Assembly: GCF_005049105.1 (NCBI RefSeq)
Contig: NZ_SUKA01000006.1
Location: 1-64,000 of the forward strand
DNA from: Sphingobacterium alkalisoli
GTDB taxonomy: Bacteria; Bacteroidota; Bacteroidia; Sphingobacteriales; Sphingobacteriaceae
DNA: 64,000 nt
Direction of reading: 5' to 3'
The notes beneath the pieces were generated by a model that had not been told where the DNA came from, did not search any database, and worked only from the letters and a program-made list of their open reading frames with translations. Below are positions 32,726 through 40,486 of the stretch, in pieces (the first letter of the stretch is position 1; the number at the start of each line of letters is the position of its first letter). The position numbers and the translations under genes are program-made.

Positions 32726-33748
32726 TTATTCCTTACTTAAAACTGACTGATCTAGATTGACTCCACTCACTTCCGCTCTAATCTTAGCTTCTATCTCGTC
32801 GCTAAGATCTGGGTTGTCCGATAATAAAGATTTCACTGCATCACGTCCCTGACCTAGCTTGGTGTCTCCGTAACTAAACCAGGAGCCTGATTTTTTAACA
32901 ATGCCATATTCTACCCCTAAATCGATTATTTCGCCAACTTTTGAAATCCCTTCTCCAAACATGATATCAAATTCAGCTATACGAAAAGGTGGTGCTACCT
33001 TGTTTTTTACAATTTTTACTTTTACACGATTACCCGACACCTCGTCCGCATCTTTGATTTGTGAGGTACGACGAATATCCAAGCGTACGGATGCATAGAA
33101 TTTTAAAGCGTTACCACCGGTCGTAGTTTCTGGATTGCCAAACATCACGCCGATCTTTTCACGTAATTGGTTAATAAAGATACAGCAGCAGTTTGTTTTG
33201 GATATTGTACCGGTTAATTTACGTAACGCCTGTGACATTAAACGTGCTTGAAGGCCCATTTTGGAATCGCCCATTTCACCTTCAATCTCACCTTTCGGAA
33301 CTAAAGCGGCGACAGAATCTATTACGATAACGTCAATTGCGCCTGATCGAATAAGGTTATCTGCAATTTCCAGCCCTTGCTCACCGTTATCGGGTTGAGA
33401 GATCAAAAGATTTTCAATATCTACGCCTAATTTTTGAGCATAGTACTTGTCAAAAGCATGCTCCGCATCTATGATTGCTGCTATACCACCTTTTTTTTGT
33501 GCTTCAGCAACGATATGGGTCGCTAAGGTAGTTTTACCAGAAGATTCAGGACCGTATATTTCGATCACTCGTCCTTTCGGAACACCGCCAATTCCTAAAG
33601 CGATGTCTAAGCCCAATGAACCGGTAGAAATGGATTCAATGGGTTCTACAGCAGAATCCCCTAATTTCATTATGGCACCCTTACCGTATGTTTTGTCCAG
33701 TTTATCTAATGTAAGTTGCAGTGCTTTTAACTTGTCTTCTTTGCTCAT
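32726..33748 (-). CDS. recA: recombinase RecA
   Basis: RecA forms ATP-dependent filaments on single-stranded DNA for strand exchange and triggers the SOS response. The 340-residue protein has Walker A GPESSGKTT (about 66-74), Walker B VIVIDSVAAL (about 140-149), loop L1 EGEMGDSKMG and loop L2 ending in NALKFYASVRLDIRR. N- and C-terminal parts are of standard length. The gene is alone. Its promoter region has a strong Bacteroidetes promoter but no visible long palindrome of LexA type. Confidence 0.98.
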   Translation of the reverse strand: MSKEDKLKALQLTLDKLDKTYGKGAIMKLGDSAVEPIESISTGSLGLDIALGIGGVPKGRVIEIYGPESSGKTTLATHIVAEAQKKGGIAAIIDAEHAFDKYYAQKLGVDIENLLISQPDNGEQGLEIADNLIRSGAIDVIVIDSVAALVPKGEIEGEMGDSKMGLQARLMSQALRKLTGTISKTNCCCIFINQLREKIGVMFGNPETTTGGNALKFYASVRLDIRRTSQIKDADEVSGNRVKVKIVKNKVAPPFRIAEFDIMFGEGISKVGEIIDLGVEYGIVKKSGSWFSYGDTKLGQGRDAVKSLLSDNPDLSDEIEAKIRAEVSGVNLDQSVLSKE

Positions 33749-33767
33749 ATTATTAGTATTTATAAAT

Positions 33768-33797
33768 CAAAAGTAAGATATTAAAATGATATAACAA
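33768..33797 (-). promoter_or_regulatory. promoter of recA
   Basis: On the minus strand, TTG (33797-33795) is followed after exactly 19 nt by TACTTTTG (33775-33768). The -7 element ends 19 bases before the recA ATG, so the leader is only about 12 nt. Confidence 0.75.
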
Positions 33798-33984
33798 AAT
33801 AATATGCTAAAAAAATTAGTCTATTATTTTTTGTAATAAAGATAGGGTCTAATTCAGATAGTTGACCAATTTGTTGAAAAGTTTATTTACTTTTTCTACG
33901 AACTTAATCAATTTCTTGAAAGATTTTGATTTTCGACGCTCTTATTGTACCAATATCCTCTTCAACTGTAAGCAGTTGGAATGG

Positions 33985-34662
33985 TTAAGTATTTTTATCA
34001 GGAGAGGTGGTTGCTGAAATAACCTTATGTGTTTTTTCAAAATACCTACACATATATGTAATAGGGCATTCTTCACATTTAGGCCTACGTGCCAGACAAA
34101 TATATCGACCGTGAAGAATCAGCCAGTGATGCGCAATGGCAATCGTTTCCTTTGGTAAATATTTTACGAGTTGTTTTTCTACTGCTAGTGGGGTTGTAGC
34201 GTTACTTGTCAAACCTAGCCGGTTACTCACTCTAAAAACATGTGTATCGACTGCCATTGCAGGTTGTTGGAATACCACAGAGGAGATAACGTTTGCTGTT
34301 TTGCGTCCGACGCCAGGTAATTTTATCAAATCGTCTATTCTTTCCGGAACCTCGCCACTAAATTCAGCGTGCAGTTTTTGAGCCATACCGACAAGATGCT
34401 TCGCTTTATTATTGGGGTAGCTTACCGACCGGATATAAGTGAACACTTCCTCTGGGCTGCTTGCGGCAAGAGAAACAACATCGGGAAATCGTTTGAATAA
34501 TGCTGGTGTTACTTGGTTGATGCGCTTGTCTGTGCATTGTGCAGAAAGAATTACCGCTACAAGAAGCTCATAAGGATTACTATAGTTTAGTTCTGTCTGT
34601 GCATCTGGATTATGGGTGGAAAAATAGCTTACAAATTCTTTATACCGTTCTTTCTTTAACAT
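33985..34662 (-). CDS. nth: endonuclease III
   Basis: A DNA glycosylase/AP lyase for oxidised pyrimidines in base excision repair. From the ATG at 34662 it has 225 residues: helix-hairpin-helix LPGVGRKTANVI with catalytic Lys121, catalytic Asp139 in VDTHVFRVSNRL, and the [4Fe-4S] loop C-x6-C-x2-C-x5-C at Cys189, 196, 199 and 205. A further in-frame ATG 18 codons upstream would add a hydrophobic stretch not seen in the family and would sit on a terminator, so I reject it. A 236-base AT-rich spacer with no gene separates it from recA. Confidence 0.95.
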   Translation of the reverse strand: MLKKERYKEFVSYFSTHNPDAQTELNYSNPYELLVAVILSAQCTDKRINQVTPALFKRFPDVVSLAASSPEEVFTYIRSVSYPNNKAKHLVGMAQKLHAEFSGEVPERIDDLIKLPGVGRKTANVISSVVFQQPAMAVDTHVFRVSNRLGLTSNATTPLAVEKQLVKYLPKETIAIAHHWLILHGRYICLARRPKCEECPITYMCRYFEKTHKVISATTSPDKNT

Positions 34663-34717
34663 GCTACAAAGATAGGGAATTTGAGAAAGTACAATATATA
34701 AATAATGTACATACATG

Positions 34718-34751
34718 ACAAAAGCTACTCTATTATTAGAGTAGCTTTTGT
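34718..34751. terminator. terminator between the 61-residue gene and nth
   Basis: ACAAAAGCTACTCT and AGAGTAGCTTTTGT form a perfect 14-bp stem around ATTATT. The minus-strand small gene ends at 34758, just before it. Confidence 0.85.
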
Positions 34752-34757
34752 TGTTAC

Positions 34758-34943
34758 TTACTTGAGTGACTTGGAGTAACTGAGTATTTTTTCAATAATC
34801 TGATCACTTGGAGCTTTAGTAAATTTTTTGATAGTTGCTTTTAGCTTTTCTTCAAATTGCTCTTCCGTCTCAATTTTGTTATCCCCCGCTATCCCCTCGT
34901 AAGTTAGACTTTCAGTTTTTGTAAAATTTTCTACCATACGCAT
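34758..34943 (-). CDS. small acidic-basic protein of unknown function
   Basis: This 61-residue frame is not recognised. It is charged and predicted largely helical (ETEEQFEEKLKATIKKF, then QIIEKILSYSKSLK) with no signal peptide or membrane span. It is supported as a gene by a perfect terminator right after it, an in-frame ATG, and AT-rich sequence before it. A second ATG at residue 3 is the alternative start. It lies between nth and a subtilase gene on the same strand but is not clearly joined to either. Confidence 0.6.
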   Translation of the reverse strand: MRMVENFTKTESLTYEGIAGDNKIETEEQFEEKLKATIKKFTKAPSDQIIEKILSYSKSLK

Positions 34944-35011
34944 CTTATTAGTTACAATACACTTATATAACGTAAGTTAAGAATTTATATTATAGAAAAT
35001 TTAACATTTTT

Positions 35012-36637
35012 TTACTTTTTATTTGAGATAAATTTATTTGCCTCTACGATGGCATTATAAGCGTTTACGATTCCCCCTCCCGTGCTGATCTCGTCCAAAA
35101 AAACTTTCTTAGACGAGCCGTCTTGATTTATTTTTACTTTTTGATCTACTTTAGTTACTGATTTTAGGATTATATCTTTGGTCTCCTGAGCCGTCAGTTG
35201 TGGATAATAAGCTCTCAGTAGAGCTGCTAATCCAGATACAACCGGAGCAGCCATACTAGTTCCTTGCTGATCTTTGTATTTAGAATCTGGCATAGTGGAA
35301 TGGATGGCTACCCCCGGCGCGAAGACATCGACTGTTTTGTATCCGTAATTTGAAAACTCTGCCAATAGGTCTCCATCTAATTCCCAAGATGTTGCTCCGA
35401 CCGTGATCCATGAAGTGGCTTCTCCTGTTATAGCACCAAGGCTGTCTGTGAAATATTTGGTTGGATAATTTTTTGATATATCAATATTCTTTCCGTCGTT
35501 GCCAGCTGCATGTACAAGTAAAACGTCTTTTTCGATAGCATATTTAATAGCCTCATCCACTACTTTCTTATTATAAGTATAGCCTTTACCAAAACTCATG
35601 TTAATAATTTTAGCACCATTATCTACCGCGTAACGGATCCCGTTTGCTACGTCCTTGTCTCTTTCATCTCCATTTGGAACGACACGAATGGCCATTATTT
35701 TGACTTGGTCAGCAACGCCATTTATTCCTTTTCCATTGTCCCGTTTTGCACCAATAATGCCTGCAACGTGTGTGCCATGGTCTGCATCAGGACCTTTCAC
35801 ATCATTGTTGCCGTAGAACTGCTCTGTTGCGTTTTCGTAATTGTCCCCCACGATCGGACGTGGATCAAAATCTTTGTTTAAATGGTATTTTACTTGATCT
35901 CCGAAGTAGGTGTCTGCATCTTTGATGTCTGTATAGAATTTTTCAAATGAATTTTTTTCCAATTCCTTTTTTGCAATGCGAACGGCCATTTTCTGACGGT
36001 CAGATACCGCATTAAATGCGTCGAAATCGGCTTTGGTAATATCTTTTGGATCTTTTCCAATAACAGATATAATATTGTCCAATTCTTGTTTTAGCCGACC
36101 ATAGTTTGTTTCTCCGAATTGCGCTTCGTCCATTTTTGTGGTGTAATCCGCAATCATTTTTTGATAGGCTACGAATTCTCTACGTTCGGCTTCAGAAAGT
36201 GGGGTGGAAGGTAGGACAGATATGTATTTTGGTTCATATTTTGCAATTAATCTGGTCACTTCGAGATTGTCGTGATTTACATTTTCGCCATTAGCTCCTC
36301 CAATAAAATTCCAGCCATATTTGTCATCTATATACCCATTTCCATCATCATCTTTGCCATCATTATTTGAATCCTTGTTATTAATCCACAAAACATCTTT
36401 CAGATCTTCGTGTTCAATATCTACGCCACCATCTATTACTGCCACAACTACTGGACTAGGCTTTTTCCCTTTCAATAGTTCATAGGCTTTTTCGGTGCTA
36501 ATACCCATAATGCCATCCGCCTTGTAATCCAAATTAAACCAGTTCGCGGGAGGTGTATCTTTTTTGTCTTGGGTAAAACCCATGAAAGGCAATATACTGA
36601 TGCCCAATAAGGCAACCAAATGTTTGTTTTTAAGCAT
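35012..36637 (-). CDS. exported S8 (subtilisin-like) serine peptidase with large insertion
   Basis: The 541-residue protein has an N-terminal signal (about 1-23) and the subtilase triad: Asp69 in AVIDGGVDIEHEDL, His about 287 in HGTHVAGI, Ser about 460 in GTSMAAPVVSG. The Asp-His spacing is about 215 residues, against about 40 in subtilisin. The insertion (about 95-270) is helical and charged (LIAKYEPKYISVLPS, IAKKELEKNSFEKFY). No sorting domain is seen at the C-terminus. It should act in the periplasm or on the cell surface. A prodomain is not obvious. Confidence 0.9.
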   Translation of the reverse strand: MLKNKHLVALLGISILPFMGFTQDKKDTPPANWFNLDYKADGIMGISTEKAYELLKGKKPSPVVVAVIDGGVDIEHEDLKDVLWINNKDSNNDGKDDDGNGYIDDKYGWNFIGGANGENVNHDNLEVTRLIAKYEPKYISVLPSTPLSEAERREFVAYQKMIADYTTKMDEAQFGETNYGRLKQELDNIISVIGKDPKDITKADFDAFNAVSDRQKMAVRIAKKELEKNSFEKFYTDIKDADTYFGDQVKYHLNKDFDPRPIVGDNYENATEQFYGNNDVKGPDADHGTHVAGIIGAKRDNGKGINGVADQVKIMAIRVVPNGDERDKDVANGIRYAVDNGAKIINMSFGKGYTYNKKVVDEAIKYAIEKDVLLVHAAGNDGKNIDISKNYPTKYFTDSLGAITGEATSWITVGATSWELDGDLLAEFSNYGYKTVDVFAPGVAIHSTMPDSKYKDQQGTSMAAPVVSGLAALLRAYYPQLTAQETKDIILKSVTKVDQKVKINQDGSSKKVFLDEISTGGGIVNAYNAIVEANKFISNKK

Positions 36638-36668
36638 ATTTTGCAGTTTTGTTATTTTCTCTATTAAA

Positions 36669-36676
36669 CAAATATA
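36669..36676 (-). promoter_or_regulatory. -7 promoter element of the S8 peptidase gene
   Basis: On the minus strand this reads TATATTTG, 31 bases before the ATG at 36637. The -33 position is not a clear TTG. Confidence 0.4.
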
Positions 36677-36763
36677 GTGCTATTAATTGCATCAGCTTGT
36701 TAAAAAAGGCAAAAAGTCATATACTTTTTACATAACTTTACTCTTTTATAAACCCTTCACAAC

Positions 36764-38920
36764 ATGATGGAAATAACAAAAATTAATTATATGATTCTAA
36801 TTGGTGCTATTTTAACTTCTTGTTCGCAACAAACCAGACAATCCACTGTCATTTGGCCCGATGTAAAAATTCCTGTGGCTGGCATTAAACCATTTAATCG
36901 GATTATACATGGCGATACGGTGGCGGATAATTATTATTGGTTGAACGATTATTTCAAGAAAGGTCCAGAATCTGCAAACGTAGTAAAGTACTTAGAGGCG
37001 GAAAATGCGTACACCCAGGAAATGATGAAGAGTACGGAGGGGTTGCAAGCTAAGTTATTTACTGAAATGAAGTCCCGCATCAAAGAAAAAGATGAATCCG
37101 TTCCTTATCTTAAAAATGGGTATTACTATTACCGACGTACGGATGAAGGAAAACAGTATTATAAACTATGCCGAAAAAAGGGGAGCTTAGATGCAAAAGA
37201 GGAAGTGCTGTTGGATGTAGACGAGATGGCTAAAGGATATCCTTATTTTGCTGTTGGTGGCTCGTCTGTAAGTCCTGATAACAAGTTGCTGGCTTATGGA
37301 GTAGATACGATCTCAAGAAGAGAGTATACGCTGTATATCAAAAATCTGGAAACAGGAGAAGTGTATACGGATAAAATTGATAGAACTTCCGGAAGTGCGA
37401 CGTGGGCAGCGGATAATAAAACAATGTTCTATACTTCTAAAAATTCAGTTACACTTCTCTCTGAAAAAATAAAAAGACATACCTTGGGGACAGATAGTAA
37501 GCAGGATGTAACAGTATATGAGGAAAAAGATAATACCAACTATATAGGTGTAGGAAAATCGAAAAATGGTGAATATATTCTAATTTATTCGACTGCTACA
37601 TTAAGTTCGGAAGTGCTTTTTTTAAAAGCTAATGACCCAAGTGGAAAATTTAAAGTTTTTCAGCCCAGATTGAAAGACGTACTGTATTCGGTAATTCCTT
37701 TGGCAGATCGTTTCTTGGTATTGACTAATGATAAAGCTAAAAACTTTAAAGTAATGCAATGTCCGTTAGATAAAACGGGTAGAGAGAATTGGTCTGAATT
37801 CATTCCCCATCGGTCCGATGTACTGGTTGAAGGGATTGATGAATTTAGGGATTATCTCGTTATTTCGGAACGCAAAAATGGATTGACCAATTTAGCTATT
37901 CGTAATTTGAGCGATCATTCAACCCACTATCTAGATATGGGAGAACCGACTTATAAAGTGTTTTCCAGTACGAATGAAGAATATGAGTCTGATCTAGTAC
38001 GTTATGGCTATACCTCATTGGTTACACCTTCTTCAACCTACGATTATAATATGAAGCGCAAAGAAAAGACTTTGCTTAAACAGCAGGAAGTGGTGGGCGG
38101 ATACGATGCTGGACAGTATGTTACGGAGCGTTTGTTTGCTACTGCAAAGGATGGGACAAAAGTGCCTATTTCTCTGGTTTACAAAAAGGGGATAAAGAAG
38201 GATGGTTCTGCTCCTCTGTACTTATATGCGTATGGATCGTATGGGGCGTCCATGGATGCAACCTTTAGCACCAGCCGTCTGTCATTGCTTGACCGTGGAT
38301 TCATTTTCGCCATAGCCCACATCCGCGGAGGAGAGGAGATGGGACGTCAGTGGTACGAAGATGGCAAGATGATGAAAAAGATCAATACGTTTACGGATTT
38401 TATTAATTGTGCGGAATACTTGCTTGCACAAAATTATACATCTAAAGGACATTTGTATGCTGAAGGTGGAAGTGCTGGAGGATTGCTTATGGGGGCAGTG
38501 ATTAATATGGCTCCTGATTTGTGGAACGGTGTAATTGCTGCGGTGCCCTTCGTAGATGTGGTAAATACAATGTTGGACGAAAGTATTCCACTCACTACGA
38601 ATGAATACGATGAATGGGGAAATCCGAATAATAAAGAAGCATACGAATATATGAAATCCTATTCTCCTTATGAGAATATAGAAGCTAAAGACTATCCCAA
38701 CCTACTCGTTACAACTGGATTGCACGACAGTCAAGTGCAATATTTCGAACCTGCCAAATGGGTTGCTAAATTGCGAACGACTAAAACTGGCGATCAGGTG
38801 ATCTTGTTAAAAACCGACATGGATTTCGGTCATGGAGGTGCTTCCGGCCGTTTTGATTACCTCAAAGATCAAGCATTAGAATATGCTTTTTTTCTTAAGC
38901 TAGAGGGAATTGATGATTAG
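36764..38920 (+). CDS. oligopeptidase B-like S9 peptidase, lipoprotein
   Basis: The 718-residue protein has an N-terminal seven-bladed propeller (about 50-430; typical DNYYWLNDYF start) and a C-terminal alpha/beta hydrolase. Catalytic Ser is about 570 in EGGSAGGLLMG, with Asp near 653 (TGLHDSQVQY) and His near 688 (DFGHGGASGR). VPFVDVVNTMLDESIPLT is the S1 segment of oligopeptidase B, which cuts after Arg or Lys. The N-terminus has a lipobox-like ILTSC (Cys20), so it seems anchored outside the cytoplasm, unlike the E. coli enzyme. It is divergent from the S8 peptidase gene across about 126 bases. Confidence 0.9.
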   Translation: MMEITKINYMILIGAILTSCSQQTRQSTVIWPDVKIPVAGIKPFNRIIHGDTVADNYYWLNDYFKKGPESANVVKYLEAENAYTQEMMKSTEGLQAKLFTEMKSRIKEKDESVPYLKNGYYYYRRTDEGKQYYKLCRKKGSLDAKEEVLLDVDEMAKGYPYFAVGGSSVSPDNKLLAYGVDTISRREYTLYIKNLETGEVYTDKIDRTSGSATWAADNKTMFYTSKNSVTLLSEKIKRHTLGTDSKQDVTVYEEKDNTNYIGVGKSKNGEYILIYSTATLSSEVLFLKANDPSGKFKVFQPRLKDVLYSVIPLADRFLVLTNDKAKNFKVMQCPLDKTGRENWSEFIPHRSDVLVEGIDEFRDYLVISERKNGLTNLAIRNLSDHSTHYLDMGEPTYKVFSSTNEEYESDLVRYGYTSLVTPSSTYDYNMKRKEKTLLKQQEVVGGYDAGQYVTERLFATAKDGTKVPISLVYKKGIKKDGSAPLYLYAYGSYGASMDATFSTSRLSLLDRGFIFAIAHIRGGEEMGRQWYEDGKMMKKINTFTDFINCAEYLLAQNYTSKGHLYAEGGSAGGLLMGAVINMAPDLWNGVIAAVPFVDVVNTMLDESIPLTTNEYDEWGNPNNKEAYEYMKSYSPYENIEAKDYPNLLVTTGLHDSQVQYFEPAKWVAKLRTTKTGDQVILLKTDMDFGHGGASGRFDYLKDQALEYAFFLKLEGIDD

Positions 38921-38939
38921 CGTGTGCCAAGACTAGGAT

Positions 38940-38966
38940 AAAGAGGCTCGATATACGAGTCTCTTT
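38940..38966. terminator. terminator between the S9 peptidase gene and the small membrane protein gene
   Basis: AAAGAGGCTCG and CGAGTCTCTTT form an 11-bp stem with one G-T pair around a short loop, followed by TTTAA. Genes converge on it. Confidence 0.8.
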
Positions 38967-39208
38967 TAATCGGTAGATTCTTGAGATTGTTCCCTTTCAA
39001 TTTTCCGGGAGTCAATTTGATGCTGCTTGTAATTTTCAATAGCATTTCTGCTTGCTACTTGCGATACATATATCGCTAAAAGAGCAATAACAGTTACGAC
39101 TGCTAATCCCCATGCATATTTCTTTTTGTCTTGCTTTACAAGCCAGTACATAACAAAGATATAAGGAACTGCAAAGATGATATAGAAGATAATACTTGGT
39201 CCGACCAT
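38966..39208 (-). CDS. small membrane protein of unknown function
   Basis: This 80-residue protein has two predicted membrane helices (about 4-23, IIFYIIFAVPYIFVMYWLV, and 33-50, GLAVVTVIALLAIYVSQ) joined by a basic loop QDKKKYAW, and a polar charged tail. I know no function for it. The stop codon overlaps the foot of the terminator. Between its start and the arg leader there are about 185 AT-rich bases with no gene. Confidence 0.65.
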   Translation of the reverse strand: MVGPSIIFYIIFAVPYIFVMYWLVKQDKKKYAWGLAVVTVIALLAIYVSQVASRNAIENYKQHQIDSRKIEREQSQESTD

Positions 39209-39393
39209 TATAATGTTATTTAATCACCAAAATTAGCTTATTTATTGTTCAATTTGAAAAATCTTATTGTCGAATTAACAAATAATTGACAGTGGCAAGG
39301 ATTTAAACGTTTTAACAGAAGCGAAGTCCAATTGATAGTTTGTTGAAGTATGTTTTATATAATTGATTAAAATTCAAAAAAACTACAAAAAGA

Positions 39394-39427
39394 TTGCATA
39401 AAAGAAAAAAATTATTTTTTACTTTTG
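39394..39427 (+). promoter_or_regulatory. promoter of the arginine operon leader
   Basis: TACTTTTG at 39420-39427 matches TAnnTTTG exactly; a TTG at 39394-39396 is 23 nt upstream, a little far. Transcription would begin near 39434, giving a leader of about 280 nt before the first structural gene. Confidence 0.55.
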
Positions 39428-39483
39428 CCATGTCCGATTTAAAGAGCGAACACATTATTTAAATGTATTGTACTAAGGCTAAT

Positions 39484-39597
39484 ATGGAATGGTTAAAACA
39501 AACTTCGAGAAAGCTTGTTGGCTCTCATATGGTCGAAATTTATACGTTAAACTGTCCAATTTTGCGATTTCGACGACCTATTCTGCCTCGGGCTTGA
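39484..39597 (+). CDS. putative Arg-rich leader peptide of the arginine operon
   Basis: A 37-codon frame opens with ATG at 39484 and ends with TGA at 39595-39597. Its last residues are LRFRRPILPRA, with four Arg codons (CGA, CGA, CGA, CGG) among the last eleven; there is also one AGA at codon 9. AAGG lies five bases before the ATG and could serve as a weak ribosome site. The stop falls in the loop of a hairpin and 34 bases before an intrinsic terminator. This is the geometry of an amino-acid attenuator, in front of arginine genes. An overlapping 75-codon frame (39489-39716) in another phase runs through the terminator T-run and looks non-coding. Confidence 0.5.
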   Translation: MEWLKQTSRKLVGSHMVEIYTLNCPILRFRRPILPRA

Positions 39598-39654
39598 TGC
39601 GGAGGCAGGCTAATTCCATCTGTTTAAAGGTCACCCGGATCGGTGATTTTTTTT
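39532..39654 (+). promoter_or_regulatory. structured leader with intrinsic terminator (candidate arginine attenuator)
   Basis: Three inverted repeats follow each other. GTCGAAAT (39532-39539) pairs with ATTTCGAC (39567-39574). CTGCCTC (39583-39589) pairs with GAGGCAG (39602-39608). TCACC (39631-39635) pairs with GGTGA (39642-39646) and is followed by eight T, which makes a terminator 60 bases before the acyltransferase ATG. GATGCGG (39596-39602) could pair with CCGGATC (39635-39641) at six of seven positions and would then break the terminator stem; that antiterminator is inference. Confidence 0.55.
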
Positions 39655-39712
39655 CAAATTTAGTTTATATCACAAAGCACGAATGTGCATTAATTTTAGG
39701 TCGACATCTTAG

Positions 39713-40429
39713 ATGACAATTTCAGATTTTTTAATTACTCCTGCTACATCTGCTCATTTGCATTATGCTGAACAAATCTGTGAGGAGATGTTTGAATCGG
39801 CAAAAGCTCGTGGAACAGGTATTGCGCGTCGTAAACCGGAATATGTAGCCATGAAAATGGACGAAGGAAAGGCCGTGATTGCGTTGCACAAGGACGGTAC
39901 TTGGGCCGGATTTTGTTATATTGAAACATGGGGACATGGCGACTATGTTGCTAATTCTGGGTTAATTGTTAACCCGATTTTTCGAAAGGTTGGATTAGCA
40001 AAAGCAATAAAAAAGCGCGTGTTCGACCTTTCTCGGGAAAAATATCCCAATTCCAAAATATTTGGACTGACTACAGGACTGGCGGTGATGAAAATCAACT
40101 CCGACCTGGGTTACGAGCCCGTAACGTATTCTGAACTTACACAAGATGAAGAATTTTGGAAAGGCTGTAAGAGCTGTATTAACTACGATATCTTGATGAG
40201 TAAAGACCGTAAGAACTGTATGTGTACAGCGATGCTATGGGATCCTGTAGAAAAGGAAAAGGAGCTTAAAGAAAAAATTCAGCGTAAAGCTGAAGCAAAA
40301 GAACGTTTGGATCGGATAGCTAAGAAGCAATCGCTTTTAAAACGTATTGAAGCAAAATTATGGAAATCTACGAAAAAATTTGTCGCATCCGTAATTCCAG
40401 TGGGTACAAAACCAATAAAAGGGTATTAA
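39713..40429 (+). CDS. GNAT acyltransferase of the arginine pathway (presumed N-acyl-glutamate synthase)
   Basis: The 238-residue protein has a GNAT core (about 1-170) with the acyl-CoA loop NPIFRKVGLAKAIKK (about 88-101). Its place in front of argG and argC matches arg clusters of Bacteroides, where such a protein is thought to acylate glutamate (acetyl- or, in this phylum, succinyl-). After the core come four cysteines, Cys152, 155, 169 and 171 (C-x2-C-x13-C-x-C), which may bind a metal, then a Lys/Glu-rich helical tail (about 178-215). The substrate is inferred from context. Confidence 0.8.
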   Translation: MTISDFLITPATSAHLHYAEQICEEMFESAKARGTGIARRKPEYVAMKMDEGKAVIALHKDGTWAGFCYIETWGHGDYVANSGLIVNPIFRKVGLAKAIKKRVFDLSREKYPNSKIFGLTTGLAVMKINSDLGYEPVTYSELTQDEEFWKGCKSCINYDILMSKDRKNCMCTAMLWDPVEKEKELKEKIQRKAEAKERLDRIAKKQSLLKRIEAKLWKSTKKFVASVIPVGTKPIKGY

Positions 40430-40486
40430 TTTGTTAACTTTGTTCGGCTTTCTATAGGCCGTGTATAAATTTCTTTATAAAGGAGC

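Noticed and set aside
34663..34716. Longer nth start with 18 extra residues
   Set aside because: The added hydrophobic stretch is not known in endonuclease III and its ATG abuts a terminator stem.
39434..39654. T-box or known metabolite riboswitch in the arg leader
   Set aside because: No T-box consensus (AGGGTGGNACCGCG) and no recognised aptamer core; the Arg-codon frame explains the layout better.
39489..39716. 75-codon frame in the arg leader ending in ATGA overlap with the acyltransferase start
   Set aside because: It runs through the terminator stem and the eight-T tract, has no recognisable family, and overlaps the Arg-rich frame in another phase. The ATGA overlap could be chance.
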